From assembly GCF_000018065.1 (NCBI RefSeq), contig NC_009840.1:682001-746000 (forward strand): DNA of 64,000 nt. The letters are read 5' to 3'. Made by a program: the position numbers and the translations under genes. Below the pieces are notes generated by a model. That model was not told where the DNA came from. It ran no database searches and saw only the letters and a program-made list of their open reading frames with translations. This document shows, piece by piece, positions 22,195-31,454 of the stretch. The DNA is from Prochlorococcus marinus str. MIT 9215 (GTDB lineage Bacteria; Cyanobacteriota; Cyanobacteriia; PCC-6307; Cyanobiaceae). Within the stretch, counting starts at the first letter, position 1, and each line of letters begins with the position of its first letter.

Positions 22195-23250
22195 ATGAAG
22201 CTTAGATTATTTGAGTTCTATTTTATTAAAGACTATTTAAGGCCTTGGTTTGGTCTTATTTATTCTTTATTCTTTCTGTTTTTTTTAGGTGCAATTGGCT
22301 ATCGAATAACAGAGGGATGGGAATGGAGTGATTGCTTGTGGATGGTTCTGATCACTATTACCACTATTGGTTTTGGAGAAGTTCAACCTTTAAGTCCTGA
22401 AGGCAGGATCGTAACTATTTTAGTAATCGTTGGCGGATTGATCTTTATTCAATTTACTTTTCAAAAAGCTGTTAGATTATTCGAATCCGGCTATTTTCAA
22501 AGAGTAAACGAATTACGTTTTAAAAGACTTCTTAGAAAAATGGAAAATCATGTAATTTTGTGCGGATATGGAAGGGTAGGTCAGGAAATATCTAACCAAA
22601 TAAAAACGCAAAATATACCAATTATTGTAGTTGAGAGCGATGAAGATAGAAAAAAGATTGCAGAAGAAAATGGTTTAGAAGTTCTTTGTGCTGATGCAAC
22701 TCTAGATGAGACGTTAAAACTCGCAGGATTAGAAAAATGCAAAAGTTTGGTCGTTACCTTACCTAATGATGCTGCAAATTTATATGTAGTTTTAAGTGCT
22801 AAAGGTATAAGAAGTTCTATAAGAGTAATAGCAAGAGCTGGAACGGAAGAAGCTGCAAGTAAGTTGAGATTGGCTGGGGCAAGTATAGTTGTAAGTCCTT
22901 ATATTGCAGCGGGAAGAGCGATGGCATCGATGGCTCTAAGACCAATTGCCATTGATTTTCTAGATCTTTTAGCAGGAAGTGAATGTGAGATTGAAGAATT
23001 TGAATTAAGTAATGATATTAGTCTTTTTGAAACAGCTGAGAAAAGATCAATCTCTGAACTTGGAATAGGCAAAAAGAGTGGAGCAAAAATATTAGCCATT
23101 AAGGAAAACGAGAAGTTGGTGACTAATCCTGGAGGTAATTTTATTCTTCAACCAGGTCAGGTATTAATAGCATTTGGTAGTAAAGAACAGCTAAATATTT
23201 TGAACGGTTTATTAGGTAATCTTGTTGTAGCAGTAGAGCTATTAAAGTAG
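22195..23250 (+). CDS. Potassium channel with RCK (TrkA-N) domain
   Basis: 351 residues. Span 1 (about 18-37), a pore loop with selectivity filter TTIGFGE (56-62), span 2 (72-94), then an RCK domain starting HVILCGYGRVGQEI (119-132) and a TrkA-C-like end (from about 280). GxGxxG in the RCK domain fits NAD(H) or nucleotide binding. The filter reads TIGFG instead of the usual TVGYG, as in several bacterial two-span channels. Likely a ligand-gated K+ channel of the inner membrane, four subunits plus RCK ring by family. Confidence 0.9.
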   Translation: MKLRLFEFYFIKDYLRPWFGLIYSLFFLFFLGAIGYRITEGWEWSDCLWMVLITITTIGFGEVQPLSPEGRIVTILVIVGGLIFIQFTFQKAVRLFESGYFQRVNELRFKRLLRKMENHVILCGYGRVGQEISNQIKTQNIPIIVVESDEDRKKIAEENGLEVLCADATLDETLKLAGLEKCKSLVVTLPNDAANLYVVLSAKGIRSSIRVIARAGTEEAASKLRLAGASIVVSPYIAAGRAMASMALRPIAIDFLDLLAGSECEIEEFELSNDISLFETAEKRSISELGIGKKSGAKILAIKENEKLVTNPGGNFILQPGQVLIAFGSKEQLNILNGLLGNLVVAVELLK

Positions 23251-23349
23251 ATATATCAAAATAATTTGATGTAGTAATCTTTCATTTTTAAGATTTCTTA
23301 AAGAATTTAAATTATCTTTGTTTTTAACCAGCTTAATCCTCGCAACATA

Positions 23350-24321
23350 ATGGGCATTTTCAAAAAAACTCTCATTTTATCTTCTGCAATTTCATTAATG
23401 CTTTCTCCATCTGCAATGGCTTCAAAAAGATTGAGTGGAGCTGGTGCATCATTTCCTTCGAAAATTTATACCAGGTGGTTTTTTGATTTAGCTAAATCTG
23501 GAGGCCCTAGAGTTAATTATCAAGCTGTAGGTTCTGGATCTGGAAGAAAAGCTTTCATAGATGAAACTGTTAATTTTGGTGCATCAGATGATCCTATGAA
23601 AGATTCTGATATAGAGAAAGTTAAAAGAGGACTTGTACAAATACCGATGGTAGGAGGAACAATTGCATTTGGATATAACTACGATTGCGACTTGAAACTA
23701 ACACAAGAACAAGCTGTTCAAGTAGCAATGGGAATGATTAAAAATTGGAAGGAATTAGGATGTAAGTCAGGTAAATTAACTTGGGCCCATCGTTCTGACG
23801 GTTCAGGCACAACTAAAGCTTTTACAAACTCTATGGAAGCTTTTTCAAAAACCTGGACATTAGGCACAGGTAAGTCTGTTAAGTGGCCAGCAGGTGTTGG
23901 AGCAAAAGGGAATTCAGGCGTCGCTGGAGTTATACAAAATACTCCTGGCGTAATTGGTTATGTTAACCAGTCTTATATAAAAAATAATGTTAAAGCTGCT
24001 GCACTTCAGAATCTTTCTGGTCAATTCGTTACCCCTAATGCTGAATCAGGCGCGATAGCTTTAAATGGAATAACTCTTGATAAGAACTTGGCTGGTAAAA
24101 ATCCAAACCCTACTGCTAAAGGAGCTTATCCAATAGCAACCTTAACTTGGATACTTGCTTATGAAACAGGTAATGGAAGGAATACCAAGGCAATTCAAGA
24201 TACATTCTATAAATTGCTCAGCGACGAATATCAAGATAAAGCTCCGCCTCTAGGATTTGTTCCACTTAAAGGCGATATCCTTGAGAAATCAAGATCCGCC
24301 ATTAAAAAAATAGATAGATAA
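23350..24321 (+). CDS. pstS: Phosphate-binding protein PstS
   Basis: Periplasmic substrate-binding protein of the high-affinity phosphate transporter. 323 residues, signal peptide 1-24 (cut after AMASKR region). Opens with LSGAGASFPSKIYTRWF and contains the phosphate-binding RSDGSGTTKAFTNSM loop, and GASDDPM. First gene of pstSCAB; in several Prochlorococcus the genes are split, here they are together. TTAA-rich repeats upstream (23288-23310) have spacings of 10 and 9 bp, which does not match a standard Pho box, so PhoB control is likely from biology but not demonstrated. Confidence 0.95.
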   Translation: MGIFKKTLILSSAISLMLSPSAMASKRLSGAGASFPSKIYTRWFFDLAKSGGPRVNYQAVGSGSGRKAFIDETVNFGASDDPMKDSDIEKVKRGLVQIPMVGGTIAFGYNYDCDLKLTQEQAVQVAMGMIKNWKELGCKSGKLTWAHRSDGSGTTKAFTNSMEAFSKTWTLGTGKSVKWPAGVGAKGNSGVAGVIQNTPGVIGYVNQSYIKNNVKAAALQNLSGQFVTPNAESGAIALNGITLDKNLAGKNPNPTAKGAYPIATLTWILAYETGNGRNTKAIQDTFYKLLSDEYQDKAPPLGFVPLKGDILEKSRSAIKKIDR

Positions 24322-24426
24322 ATTTTTAAATACATGTCAAATTATCATGACTTTCATATACCTTTAACCCCTCTTAAAGTCTTTTACAACATTTAGTAGT
24401 AGATTTATAGAGATATTCTTTTTTTA

Positions 24427-25374
24427 ATGGAAGAGAAATTAACTCTTTTCAAGAATCGTAAAAGATTCGGTATCGAAAAAAATATAGATATTATCTTCAA
24501 GAATACTGCTCTAGTCTTGTCTAGTTTCGTAGCAATAATACTTTTAGGAATTATTTTAGTCGTCTTTTTCAAGTCATTTGAATCCTTTTCAAGGTATGGC
24601 TTGATGTTTCTCGTGACTTCTGAATGGAATCCTGTAAAAGATGAATACGGAGCTTTTACTGCAATATATGGGACTTTGGTAACTTCATTTCTTTCGTTAT
24701 TAATAACTATCCCATTAGGTATTGGAACTGCAATATTTATCACCGAGGACTTTATCCCTAAAGTTTTTAGAGAAATAATAGGTTCGTTTGTCGAATTACT
24801 TGCAGCTATACCATCAGTTGTATTGGGGCTTTGGGCAATATTTGTAATGGAACCTTTTTTAAGAGCATTTTTTGTTTTTTTATATAATTTCTTTGGTTGG
24901 ATACCTTTATTTAGTACGGAACCCACAGGCAGGAATTCCTTGTTAGCAATATTAATTTTAGTAGTAATGCTTTTGCCTATAGTGACCTCTATTGCAAGAG
25001 ATTCACTTAATCAGGTTCCTAAAAAGCTTAGAAATGCAGCATATGGAATTGGAGCAAGTAGATGGAAAACAATATTTTCAGTGATTTTGCCAGCTGCATT
25101 ATCAGGAATTATGGCAGGTGTTCTTCTTGCTTTAGGTAGAGCAATGGGAGAAACAATGGCTGTCACAATGATTATTGGGAATTCTAATGCATTTAGTTGG
25201 TCTCTATTATCCCCTGGATATACCATTTCCTCCATGCTTGCAAACCAGTTTGGAGAGGCAGATGGAAGTCAGGTTTCATCACTTTTTTATGCCGCTTTTG
25301 TACTGATGATCCTATCTTTAGTGGTTAATATCTTTGCGCAATGGTTAGTTAAGAAATTTAGTCTTAAATATTAG
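24427..25374 (+). CDS. pstC: Phosphate ABC permease PstC
   Basis: 315 residues, six predicted membrane spans and the permease EAA-type loop (YGIGASRWKTIFSVILPAALSGIMAG). Forms the membrane channel with PstA. Starts after a 105-bp gap from pstS, long enough for a processing or attenuation site, which is common when the binding protein must be made in excess. Confidence 0.95.
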   Translation: MEEKLTLFKNRKRFGIEKNIDIIFKNTALVLSSFVAIILLGIILVVFFKSFESFSRYGLMFLVTSEWNPVKDEYGAFTAIYGTLVTSFLSLLITIPLGIGTAIFITEDFIPKVFREIIGSFVELLAAIPSVVLGLWAIFVMEPFLRAFFVFLYNFFGWIPLFSTEPTGRNSLLAILILVVMLLPIVTSIARDSLNQVPKKLRNAAYGIGASRWKTIFSVILPAALSGIMAGVLLALGRAMGETMAVTMIIGNSNAFSWSLLSPGYTISSMLANQFGEADGSQVSSLFYAAFVLMILSLVVNIFAQWLVKKFSLKY

Positions 25375-25380
25375 ATAATT

Positions 25381-26274
25381 ATGAATTCACTTTATTACCA
25401 GAAAAGATTATCAAGAAATATAGGGGATAAACTCTTTACTTCTTTATCAGTAATTTGTGCATTGATTGCAGTACTCCCTTTGATTTTTCTTGTGACTTAT
25501 ATTCTTATCAAAGGTGGATCTCAAATAACCCCAGAACTATTTACTTTAGAACCAAATCCGCCCGGAGATGATTTAGATGCAGGTGGAATAAACCCTGCTT
25601 TGATTGGAACACTAATAATTACGTCTATAGCTTCAATTATTGCAATACCAGTAGGTGTTGGAGGTGGTATATATCTAGCTGAATATTCTAAAGGGGGAGC
25701 TTTTTCTAGGTTTATAAGATTCGGGGTAAATGTTTTAGCAGGAGTGCCCTCAATAATTGCCGGTGTATTTATTTATGCCTTAATTGTCTCAACAAAGATC
25801 TTATTTGGTAGTATGTACAGTGGCTTGGCCGGAGGTATGGCACTTTCAATATTAATGTTGCCTACTGTGATTAAGACTACTGACGAAGGTTTAAAGTTAG
25901 TTCCTAACGAATTAAGATATGCTTCTCTTGGTGTTGGAGCAAGTATGTATACAACTATATTGAAAGTTACTTTGCCCTCTGCCTTTAGGTCTATTGCTAC
26001 TGGTGTCGTTCTTGGTATCGCAAGAGCTGCAGGTGAAACAGCACCTTTGATATTTACGGCTCTATTCTCTTACTACTACATAACAGGCTTTGGAGACTTG
26101 TTTTATGAGATGGGCTCTTTGGCTGTATTGATATACAACTTTGCTCTTGAACCTTATGATGCTCAGAATAAATTAGCCTGGGCAGCTTCCTTTATTCTTG
26201 TTTTATCGATACTATTAGTAAATATATTTTCAAGGATATTAGCCGCTTTTAGTGAGAAAACTAAGAGAGTATAA
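25381..26274 (+). CDS. pstA: Phosphate ABC permease PstA
   Basis: 297 residues, six spans and the EAA loop LGVGASMYTTILKVTLPSAFRSIATG. Follows pstC after six bases and is followed by pstB with no gap, so translation of the three is probably coupled. Confidence 0.95.
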   Translation: MNSLYYQKRLSRNIGDKLFTSLSVICALIAVLPLIFLVTYILIKGGSQITPELFTLEPNPPGDDLDAGGINPALIGTLIITSIASIIAIPVGVGGGIYLAEYSKGGAFSRFIRFGVNVLAGVPSIIAGVFIYALIVSTKILFGSMYSGLAGGMALSILMLPTVIKTTDEGLKLVPNELRYASLGVGASMYTTILKVTLPSAFRSIATGVVLGIARAAGETAPLIFTALFSYYYITGFGDLFYEMGSLAVLIYNFALEPYDAQNKLAWAASFILVLSILLVNIFSRILAAFSEKTKRV

Positions 26275-27084
26275 ATGATTAAAACTAATAAAAAAACACC
26301 AAAGAATATCATTTTATCTCTTGAGAATGTCTCTATTAGCTATGGAACTTTTGAAGCAGTAAGAAATGTTTTTTGTAATTTTAAAAAAGGAAATATAACC
26401 TCCCTTATTGGACCTTCAGGTTGTGGCAAATCAACTGTTCTTAGATCATTAAATAGGATGAACGATTTGATTCCTAATTGTTCGTTAAAAGGAACTGTCC
26501 TTTTTGATGGAACTAATATTTACGATAAAAGAGTAGATCCAGTTGAAGTAAGAAGAAGAATTGGGATGGTTTTTCAACAACCTAATCCTTTCCCTAAATC
26601 TATTTACGAAAATATTGCATTTGGAGCAAGAATTAATGGCTTTACGGGAGAAATGGATGAATTAGTGGAAAGTTCACTAAGAAAGGCTGCTTTATGGGAC
26701 GAGTGTAAGGATAAATTAAACGATAGTGGTTACTCTTTATCTGGCGGACAACAACAAAGATTATGTATCGCTAGAACTATTGCTATTGAGCCTGAAATAA
26801 TTCTCATGGATGAGCCATGCTCAGCTTTGGATCCTATATCTACTTTGAAAATAGAAGAGACGATGCACGAACTTAAGAAGAATTACACAATAATAATCGT
26901 TACTCATAATATGCAACAGGCATTAAGAGTCAGCGATATGACTGCATTCTTTAATGCAATTGAGTATGAAGATGGTGATGGAGGAAAGGTTGGTTATCTT
27001 GCAGAATTTAATTCGACAAAGAAAATTTTTAACTCTCCAAAAGAAAAAACTACTCAGGAATACATATCAGGTAAATTTGGTTGA
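26275..27084 (+). CDS. pstB: Phosphate ABC ATPase PstB
   Basis: 269 residues. Walker [11 protein letters not shown]-loop [10 protein letters not shown], signature SLSGGQQQR, Walker [14 protein letters not shown] and the switch histidine in VTHNM are complete. The [10 protein letters not shown] block is specific for PstB. Last gene of the operon. Confidence 0.97.
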   Translation: MIKTNKKTPKNIILSLENVSISYGTFEAVRNVFCNFKKGNITSLIGPSGCGKSTVLRSLNRMNDLIPNCSLKGTVLFDGTNIYDKRVDPVEVRRRIGMVFQQPNPFPKSIYENIAFGARINGFTGEMDELVESSLRKAALWDECKDKLNDSGYSLSGGQQQRLCIARTIAIEPEIILMDEPCSALDPISTLKIEETMHELKKNYTIIIVTHNMQQALRVSDMTAFFNAIEYEDGDGGKVGYLAEFNSTKKIFNSPKEKTTQEYISGKFG

Positions 27085-27191
27085 TGTTTAATTTTTACTT
27101 TTAAAAGAAAAAATTTTATCTTTAAGAAAGGTAAAGGGTAGACAAAAGGTATAAATACTTATATAGTTATTTCGAATTAGTAAGTTGATCT

Positions 27192-27281
27192 TTGAAAAAC
27201 TATCCTTTTCTACCTTTTTTGATTTTTGCAGGGGCTCTAATAACAACTGCAACAATAGGTTTGCCTGTATTTACTTCATAA
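27192..27281 (+). CDS. 29-residue hydrophobic peptide
   Basis: TTG start, MKNYPFLPFLIFAGALITT, then ATIGLPVFTS. One span. There is no strong ribosome site. Small membrane peptides downstream of transport operons are frequent in this genome. Confidence 0.35.
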   Translation: MKNYPFLPFLIFAGALITTATIGLPVFTS

Positions 27282-27312
27282 TTTAAAAGTATTTCTATTT
27301 CAGGTAATTTTT

Positions 27313-27426
27313 ATGGTTTCAATAATAAACAAAGAATTAATTGGAAGTCCTAATAAAACCTTAATACGAGGAAATTTATTTGACTTTGTAAAAAAAAAGA
27401 GAGAATATGAATTTGTGTGGGAGTGA
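27313..27426 (+). CDS. 37-residue unknown peptide
   Basis: MVSIINKELIGSPNKTLIRG, then NLFDFVKKKREYEFVWE. Mixed charged sequence, no membrane span. A clean frame with an ATG start, otherwise unsupported. Confidence 0.4.
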   Translation: MVSIINKELIGSPNKTLIRGNLFDFVKKKREYEFVWE

Positions 27427-27478
27427 AAAATCTGTATTAAAGCCATTTTAAAAGTGGTTAATTTCTAATTTATTTATC

Positions 27479-27625
27479 ATGGATAAAACTAAAGAACAGT
27501 TAGAAAAATTAAGAGAAGTAGCAGAAGCATCTCTTACAAAAACGGATGAACTTCAAAAAGTTCTTGCTCAAATAGAAGCTTTAATGTCTAGAGAAGAATC
27601 ACAAACATTATCAAAGAAGAAATAA
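27479..27625 (+). CDS. 48-residue coiled-coil peptide
   Basis: MDKTKEQLEKLREVAEASLT, then KTDELQKVLAQIEALMSREE and a Ser/Lys tail. Strong heptad pattern over the whole length, so a small helical dimer is likely. No family recognised. Confidence 0.55.
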   Translation: MDKTKEQLEKLREVAEASLTKTDELQKVLAQIEALMSREESQTLSKKK

Positions 27626-27735
27626 TTATTTAAACAACAATTTTAGGTTTTGTACTTATAATTACATCTCTGCAATTTCTTTGTAGTTATTAATTAATTA
27701 TGCAGAACCCGTTCCAAAGTTTTCTGTTGGGTCTC

Positions 27736-27766
27736 GAGGTCTTACCTTCTTTAAGTAAAAGACCTC
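27736..27766. terminator. Hairpin GAGGTCTT/AAGACCTC
   Basis: A perfect 8-bp stem (27736-27743 with 27759-27766) with a 15-base loop, followed by TTTAATTTG on the plus strand. It lies inside a possible 23-codon ORF (27700-27771, MQNPFQSFLLGLEVL) that I do not accept as a gene. Bidirectional terminator or small-RNA end. Confidence 0.5.
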
Positions 27767-27807
27767 TTTAATTTGTTTGTTTTACTATATTTTTATATTC
27801 TGCTTAC

Positions 27808-28110
27808 TTAGTTGATAATTTTGTAGATTTCTTTCTTACAGACATTTACATCGAAAGATTCTGTATTTACAACTTCTAAGCCTGTTTTTTCCGTAACTTC
27901 TACAGTGGCATTGCATTCGTCTTGTTTAAGAGCCATGTAACTTGGCTTTTTATCTTCTATATCTAATTCAGTACTCGATTCAGAAACTTCTTTGTACTGG
28001 TCCATTACTAATGTAAGTGCCTCTATCTCAACAGAAAAGTTATCATTTGCTTTTGCCCCAAATGATAGAACAAGAAATGGAAATAAAATCAAGGCTATTA
28101 ATTTTTTCAT
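27808..28110 (-). CDS. 100-residue secreted protein
   Basis: A signal peptide (residues 1-21, cut after GAKA) precedes an acidic mature domain (EIEALTLVMDQYKEVSESSTELD) with two cysteines (DECNAT and NVCKKE) about 28 apart, which could form a disulfide. Periplasmic location likely. No family recognised. Confidence 0.6.
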   Translation of the reverse strand: MKKLIALILFPFLVLSFGAKANDNFSVEIEALTLVMDQYKEVSESSTELDIEDKKPSYMALKQDECNATVEVTEKTGLEVVNTESFDVNVCKKEIYKIIN

Positions 28111-28301
28111 TTCTCTAAAAAGTGTTTATTTTTTTTATAACGTGAATATTTTGCCAAAGGAAGGGGCATTAGCTGTATAAATTTTTATTATCTATTTTTA
28201 CTTATAAAAATAGTTTTAACAGATACAAAATAATTGATAAAAAAACTAAACGAGACTTTTAAGTATAAATTGGTATATCTACATGAAAAATCTAAGTCAG
28301 T

Positions 28302-28967
28302 TCAATAGGATTTTTCTTGAGATTTTATTTCGATAATTTCTTCTTCAGAAACAATTGCCCATTTTTTAAATAACTTTTTGCAGGGATATCCGCCAGTTAA
28401 GTCTCCAAATGCAGGAAGATATAAAACATTTTTATTCATATCCATTGCAAAGCACCTAAAAGTTAATTTATCTCCATTGTTTTTTAAATAGATTTTTGGA
28501 TGATAATGTCCACAAATATTCAAGGTTTTATTGTTTTCTAAATTAACTGGTTCATGGCTAAAAGTAATATTTTTAATTTTTCTTTCATTAAAAATTTTTA
28601 AATTTTTAATATCACAACCTACATCGTGGTTTCCGAGGACAAGTTCAACATTAGTTTTTAGAAGTTCAGGAAGATCTTCAACTTTTTTTTGAAGAGTTTT
28701 ATCTATTGAATATTTGCTGTGGAATAAGTCTCCCAATATTATTAACTTTTCAGGACTATATTTTTTTACTATTTGTTTTATTCTTGTGAAATTATTTTCA
28801 TCAGAATTATTAGTAAGAGGTATACCATTTTGCTGAAAATAATCAGCTTTTCCAAGATGGATATCACATATTAACAAATCTTTTGTCTCCGGTATAAATA
28901 ACGCTCTTGAAGGAAGCATCTCTAACAATGTATCTTCCCAACTAAATTTAAAAGAACTTTTTTTCAT
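28302..28967 (-). CDS. pdeM: DNA ligase-associated phosphoesterase PdeM
   Basis: 221 residues. The calcineurin-fold motifs are complete: CDIHLGK (Asp35, His37), LGDLFHS, LVLGNHD, SHEP and CGHYHP. This, together with its place as last gene after lig and lhr, fits the ligase-associated metallophosphoesterase family (TIGR04123). In characterised members the enzyme has phosphodiesterase/nuclease activity. Starts directly after the helicase stop. Confidence 0.85.
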   Translation of the reverse strand: MKKSSFKFSWEDTLLEMLPSRALFIPETKDLLICDIHLGKADYFQQNGIPLTNNSDENNFTRIKQIVKKYSPEKLIILGDLFHSKYSIDKTLQKKVEDLPELLKTNVELVLGNHDVGCDIKNLKIFNERKIKNITFSHEPVNLENNKTLNICGHYHPKIYLKNNGDKLTFRCFAMDMNKNVLYLPAFGDLTGGYPCKKLFKKWAIVSEEEIIEIKSQEKSY

Positions 28968-31454
28968 TTAATCACTATATTTTTTTATAAGTTTTTCTAC
29001 TCTTTTTTCTATTGGTTCATTGCTTAAAGTATTTTTAAGTCTTTCAACTAATAAAGGGAAAGCAAAAGGAGTTGGAGTTTTTATTTCGTTTAATAGCATT
29101 TTTAAATTTTTTAATCTTTCTAATGATCTAGATATTCTTTTATTTTCTAATTGATATTCTTTTACTTCTTGATGAGATTGTTTTATCAAAAGATGGCCTT
29201 CTTCATATTTAGTAAAGACATCGTAGAAAAGACTTGAACTTATTTGAAGTTGAGAGGAGGTTTTAGTTTTGGTTGGATTATTTTGATTTACAAGTCCACT
29301 TATTTGTGCAATATTTTTAAATCTACGTTTTGTTAATTCCGAAAAATTTATTGCATTTTCTAGATCTTCTTCTAATTTTTTGTTATCTAAAAAGTAATCA
29401 GCTTCTATTTTTATTAAGGAAAAATCATAATCTTCTGCGGTAGTTAAGCTGAATCCAAAATCATTAGCAGCAATACTAAATGTAGATTGTTTTAATTTTG
29501 CCAATCTCAAAGCCCAAAGGAATGCAATTCCTTCATTTACAAATTTGCCATCTAGTGTAAAAACAAAAAGATTTGATAAATTCTCGGTTTTATATATTTC
29601 TATAAGAAATTCATCTTTCTTTGGAACATTTGAAAGGACTTTTTGTTTCTTCAATATTGGGCGTAATGAATTTAGTTCGGGATTTAAGTAATCATAATTT
29701 TCTAGTTCGTTACATATATCTATTTCTTTTCTCAAACTTTCACAAAGTAGATCAGAAATTGCCATTTGACCTCCAACCCATGCAGGAATTAGAGAACTTT
29801 TTTTTGTTGATTTTTTAACGTATAAAATCATATCTCTGATTCTTACAAATTGAAGCATTTTGCCGGCAAAGTAAAATGTATCTCCAGGATTCAATTTTGA
29901 AGCAAAATTTTCCTCTAAATTACCTAAGGATTTACCTTTCATATATTTAACATTCACAAATTTGTCACTTGTAATTGTCCCAATATTGAACTTATGCATT
30001 CTTATTAAAGATTTGTCTTTTACAAAATATTTGAATTTTTCATTATTATTTTGCGATTCTTCTTTAACTATCTTTTTATATTTTGGGTATGCCTTAAGAC
30101 ACTTTCCTCCATATTCTAAAAAGTCAAGACACCAATTCCAATCTTGATCTTTTAATTTTCTATAACTCCAGCAATTTTTAATTCTTTCTTTCTCGATTCT
30201 CGGATCGAATCCATTTCCACATGCTAGGCTTACAAGATGTTGAAGTAGCACATCATAAGATAATTCAGGAAGTCTAATTTCTTCAGATATACCAGTTTTT
30301 ATTATTCTTCTCATTGCACTAATCTCTAATAACTCTAAAGAATTAGTAGGCATAAAAATTATTTTAGATTTTCCGCCTGGTCTATGAGAACTTCTTCCTG
30401 CTCTTTGTATAAGTCTTGCTAAATTTTTTGCACTTCCAATTTGAACAATTTGATCTACAGGTTGGAAGTCAACACCCAAATCTAATGAGCTGGTGCAGAC
30501 TACCCATTTTATTAATCCGTCTTTTACTCCTTCTTCAACCCTTTTTCTTTCTTCTTTATCAAGAGAGCCATGATGAAGAGCAATTTTGTCTTCCATTTCT
30601 GGGAGACAAAATTTGAGACATTGATACCATCTTTCAGATTGATTTCTTGTATTTGTAAATAATAGGGTACTTTTGTTTTTATCTAGGATTTTTAAAAGTG
30701 AAGAATGACTTCTAATTCCAAGATGCCCACTCCATGGGAAGGTCGTTTCCTTCTCTGGTAAAACACTTATTATTTCGATCTCTTTTTGAATATTTGTACT
30801 TATTATTTTGGGTTTAATAGCACTCATCCCAACTATTGCTCTTGCCGCTTCTTCGATATTCCCTATCGTTGCAGACATTGCCCAAATTTGTAAATTTTTT
30901 ATATTACCTCTTAGCCAGCTTAAAGATAATTCGCACTGGTTACCTCTTTTACTGCCCATTAATTCATGCCATTCATCAATAATTATTGATGACAACTCCT
31001 TAAATAAATTATTAGATTCTTTATTAGAAAGTAAAAGAGATAGAGATTCTGGAGTGGTTATAAGAATATTAGGTGGTTTAGCTAATTGCTTTTTCTTTTC
31101 ATAGGATGTTGTATCCCCATTCCTAATTTCAACAGTTATTTCTTTATTAAAATGTAAAGCGGCTAATTGTATGGAATTTTTTAAATCTCTACTAAGTGCT
31201 TTTAAAGGCGTTATTAATAAAATATTCACACTCTTCTTATTTTTGGGATCTTCTATCTTTGAAAGAGGTCCCATTAATGCAGCATAAGTTTTGCCACATC
31301 CAGTAGGAACTTGTATTATTCCATTCTCCCCATTTAAAAATGCTTCCCAAGATTCGATCTGGTAAGGTAATGGCTCCCAACCATTTGTGAAGAAGAACTG
31401 TTTAATTTTAGAAATTAAATTGTTTTGCCTACTATTTTGCATAATATTTTTCAT
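28968..31454 (-). CDS. Ligase-associated DEXH-box helicase (Lhr type)
   Basis: 828 residues, two RecA-like domains plus a long C-terminal part. Walker A TGCGKT (51-56), motif II DEWH, motif III SAT (WAMSATIGN), motif VI QRAGRSSHRPGG. The DEWH box and the H-x-R-x-GG tail mark the Lhr group, and context points to the ligase-associated branch (TIGR04121). ATP-driven 3'-5' translocation on single-stranded DNA is known for Lhr. Overlaps the ligase gene by four bases. Confidence 0.88.
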   Translation of the reverse strand: MKNIMQNSRQNNLISKIKQFFFTNGWEPLPYQIESWEAFLNGENGIIQVPTGCGKTYAALMGPLSKIEDPKNKKSVNILLITPLKALSRDLKNSIQLAALHFNKEITVEIRNGDTTSYEKKKQLAKPPNILITTPESLSLLLSNKESNNLFKELSSIIIDEWHELMGSKRGNQCELSLSWLRGNIKNLQIWAMSATIGNIEEAARAIVGMSAIKPKIISTNIQKEIEIISVLPEKETTFPWSGHLGIRSHSSLLKILDKNKSTLLFTNTRNQSERWYQCLKFCLPEMEDKIALHHGSLDKEERKRVEEGVKDGLIKWVVCTSSLDLGVDFQPVDQIVQIGSAKNLARLIQRAGRSSHRPGGKSKIIFMPTNSLELLEISAMRRIIKTGISEEIRLPELSYDVLLQHLVSLACGNGFDPRIEKERIKNCWSYRKLKDQDWNWCLDFLEYGGKCLKAYPKYKKIVKEESQNNNEKFKYFVKDKSLIRMHKFNIGTITSDKFVNVKYMKGKSLGNLEENFASKLNPGDTFYFAGKMLQFVRIRDMILYVKKSTKKSSLIPAWVGGQMAISDLLCESLRKEIDICNELENYDYLNPELNSLRPILKKQKVLSNVPKKDEFLIEIYKTENLSNLFVFTLDGKFVNEGIAFLWALRLAKLKQSTFSIAANDFGFSLTTAEDYDFSLIKIEADYFLDNKKLEEDLENAINFSELTKRRFKNIAQISGLVNQNNPTKTKTSSQLQISSSLFYDVFTKYEEGHLLIKQSHQEVKEYQLENKRISRSLERLKNLKMLLNEIKTPTPFAFPLLVERLKNTLSNEPIEKRVEKLIKKYSD

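Noticed and set aside
23286..23312. Pho box before pstS
   Set aside because: TTAA repeats occur but at 10- and 9-bp spacing, not the 11-bp repeat of a PhoB site, and such tracts are common in this AT-rich genome.
27700..27771. 23-codon ORF (MQNPFQSFLLGLEVL)
   Set aside because: It contains the whole terminator hairpin, and nothing else supports translation.
28160..28175. 13-base match AGGGGCATTAGCT shared with 7784-7796
   Set aside because: Exact matches of this length are expected by chance in 64 kb, and the contexts differ.
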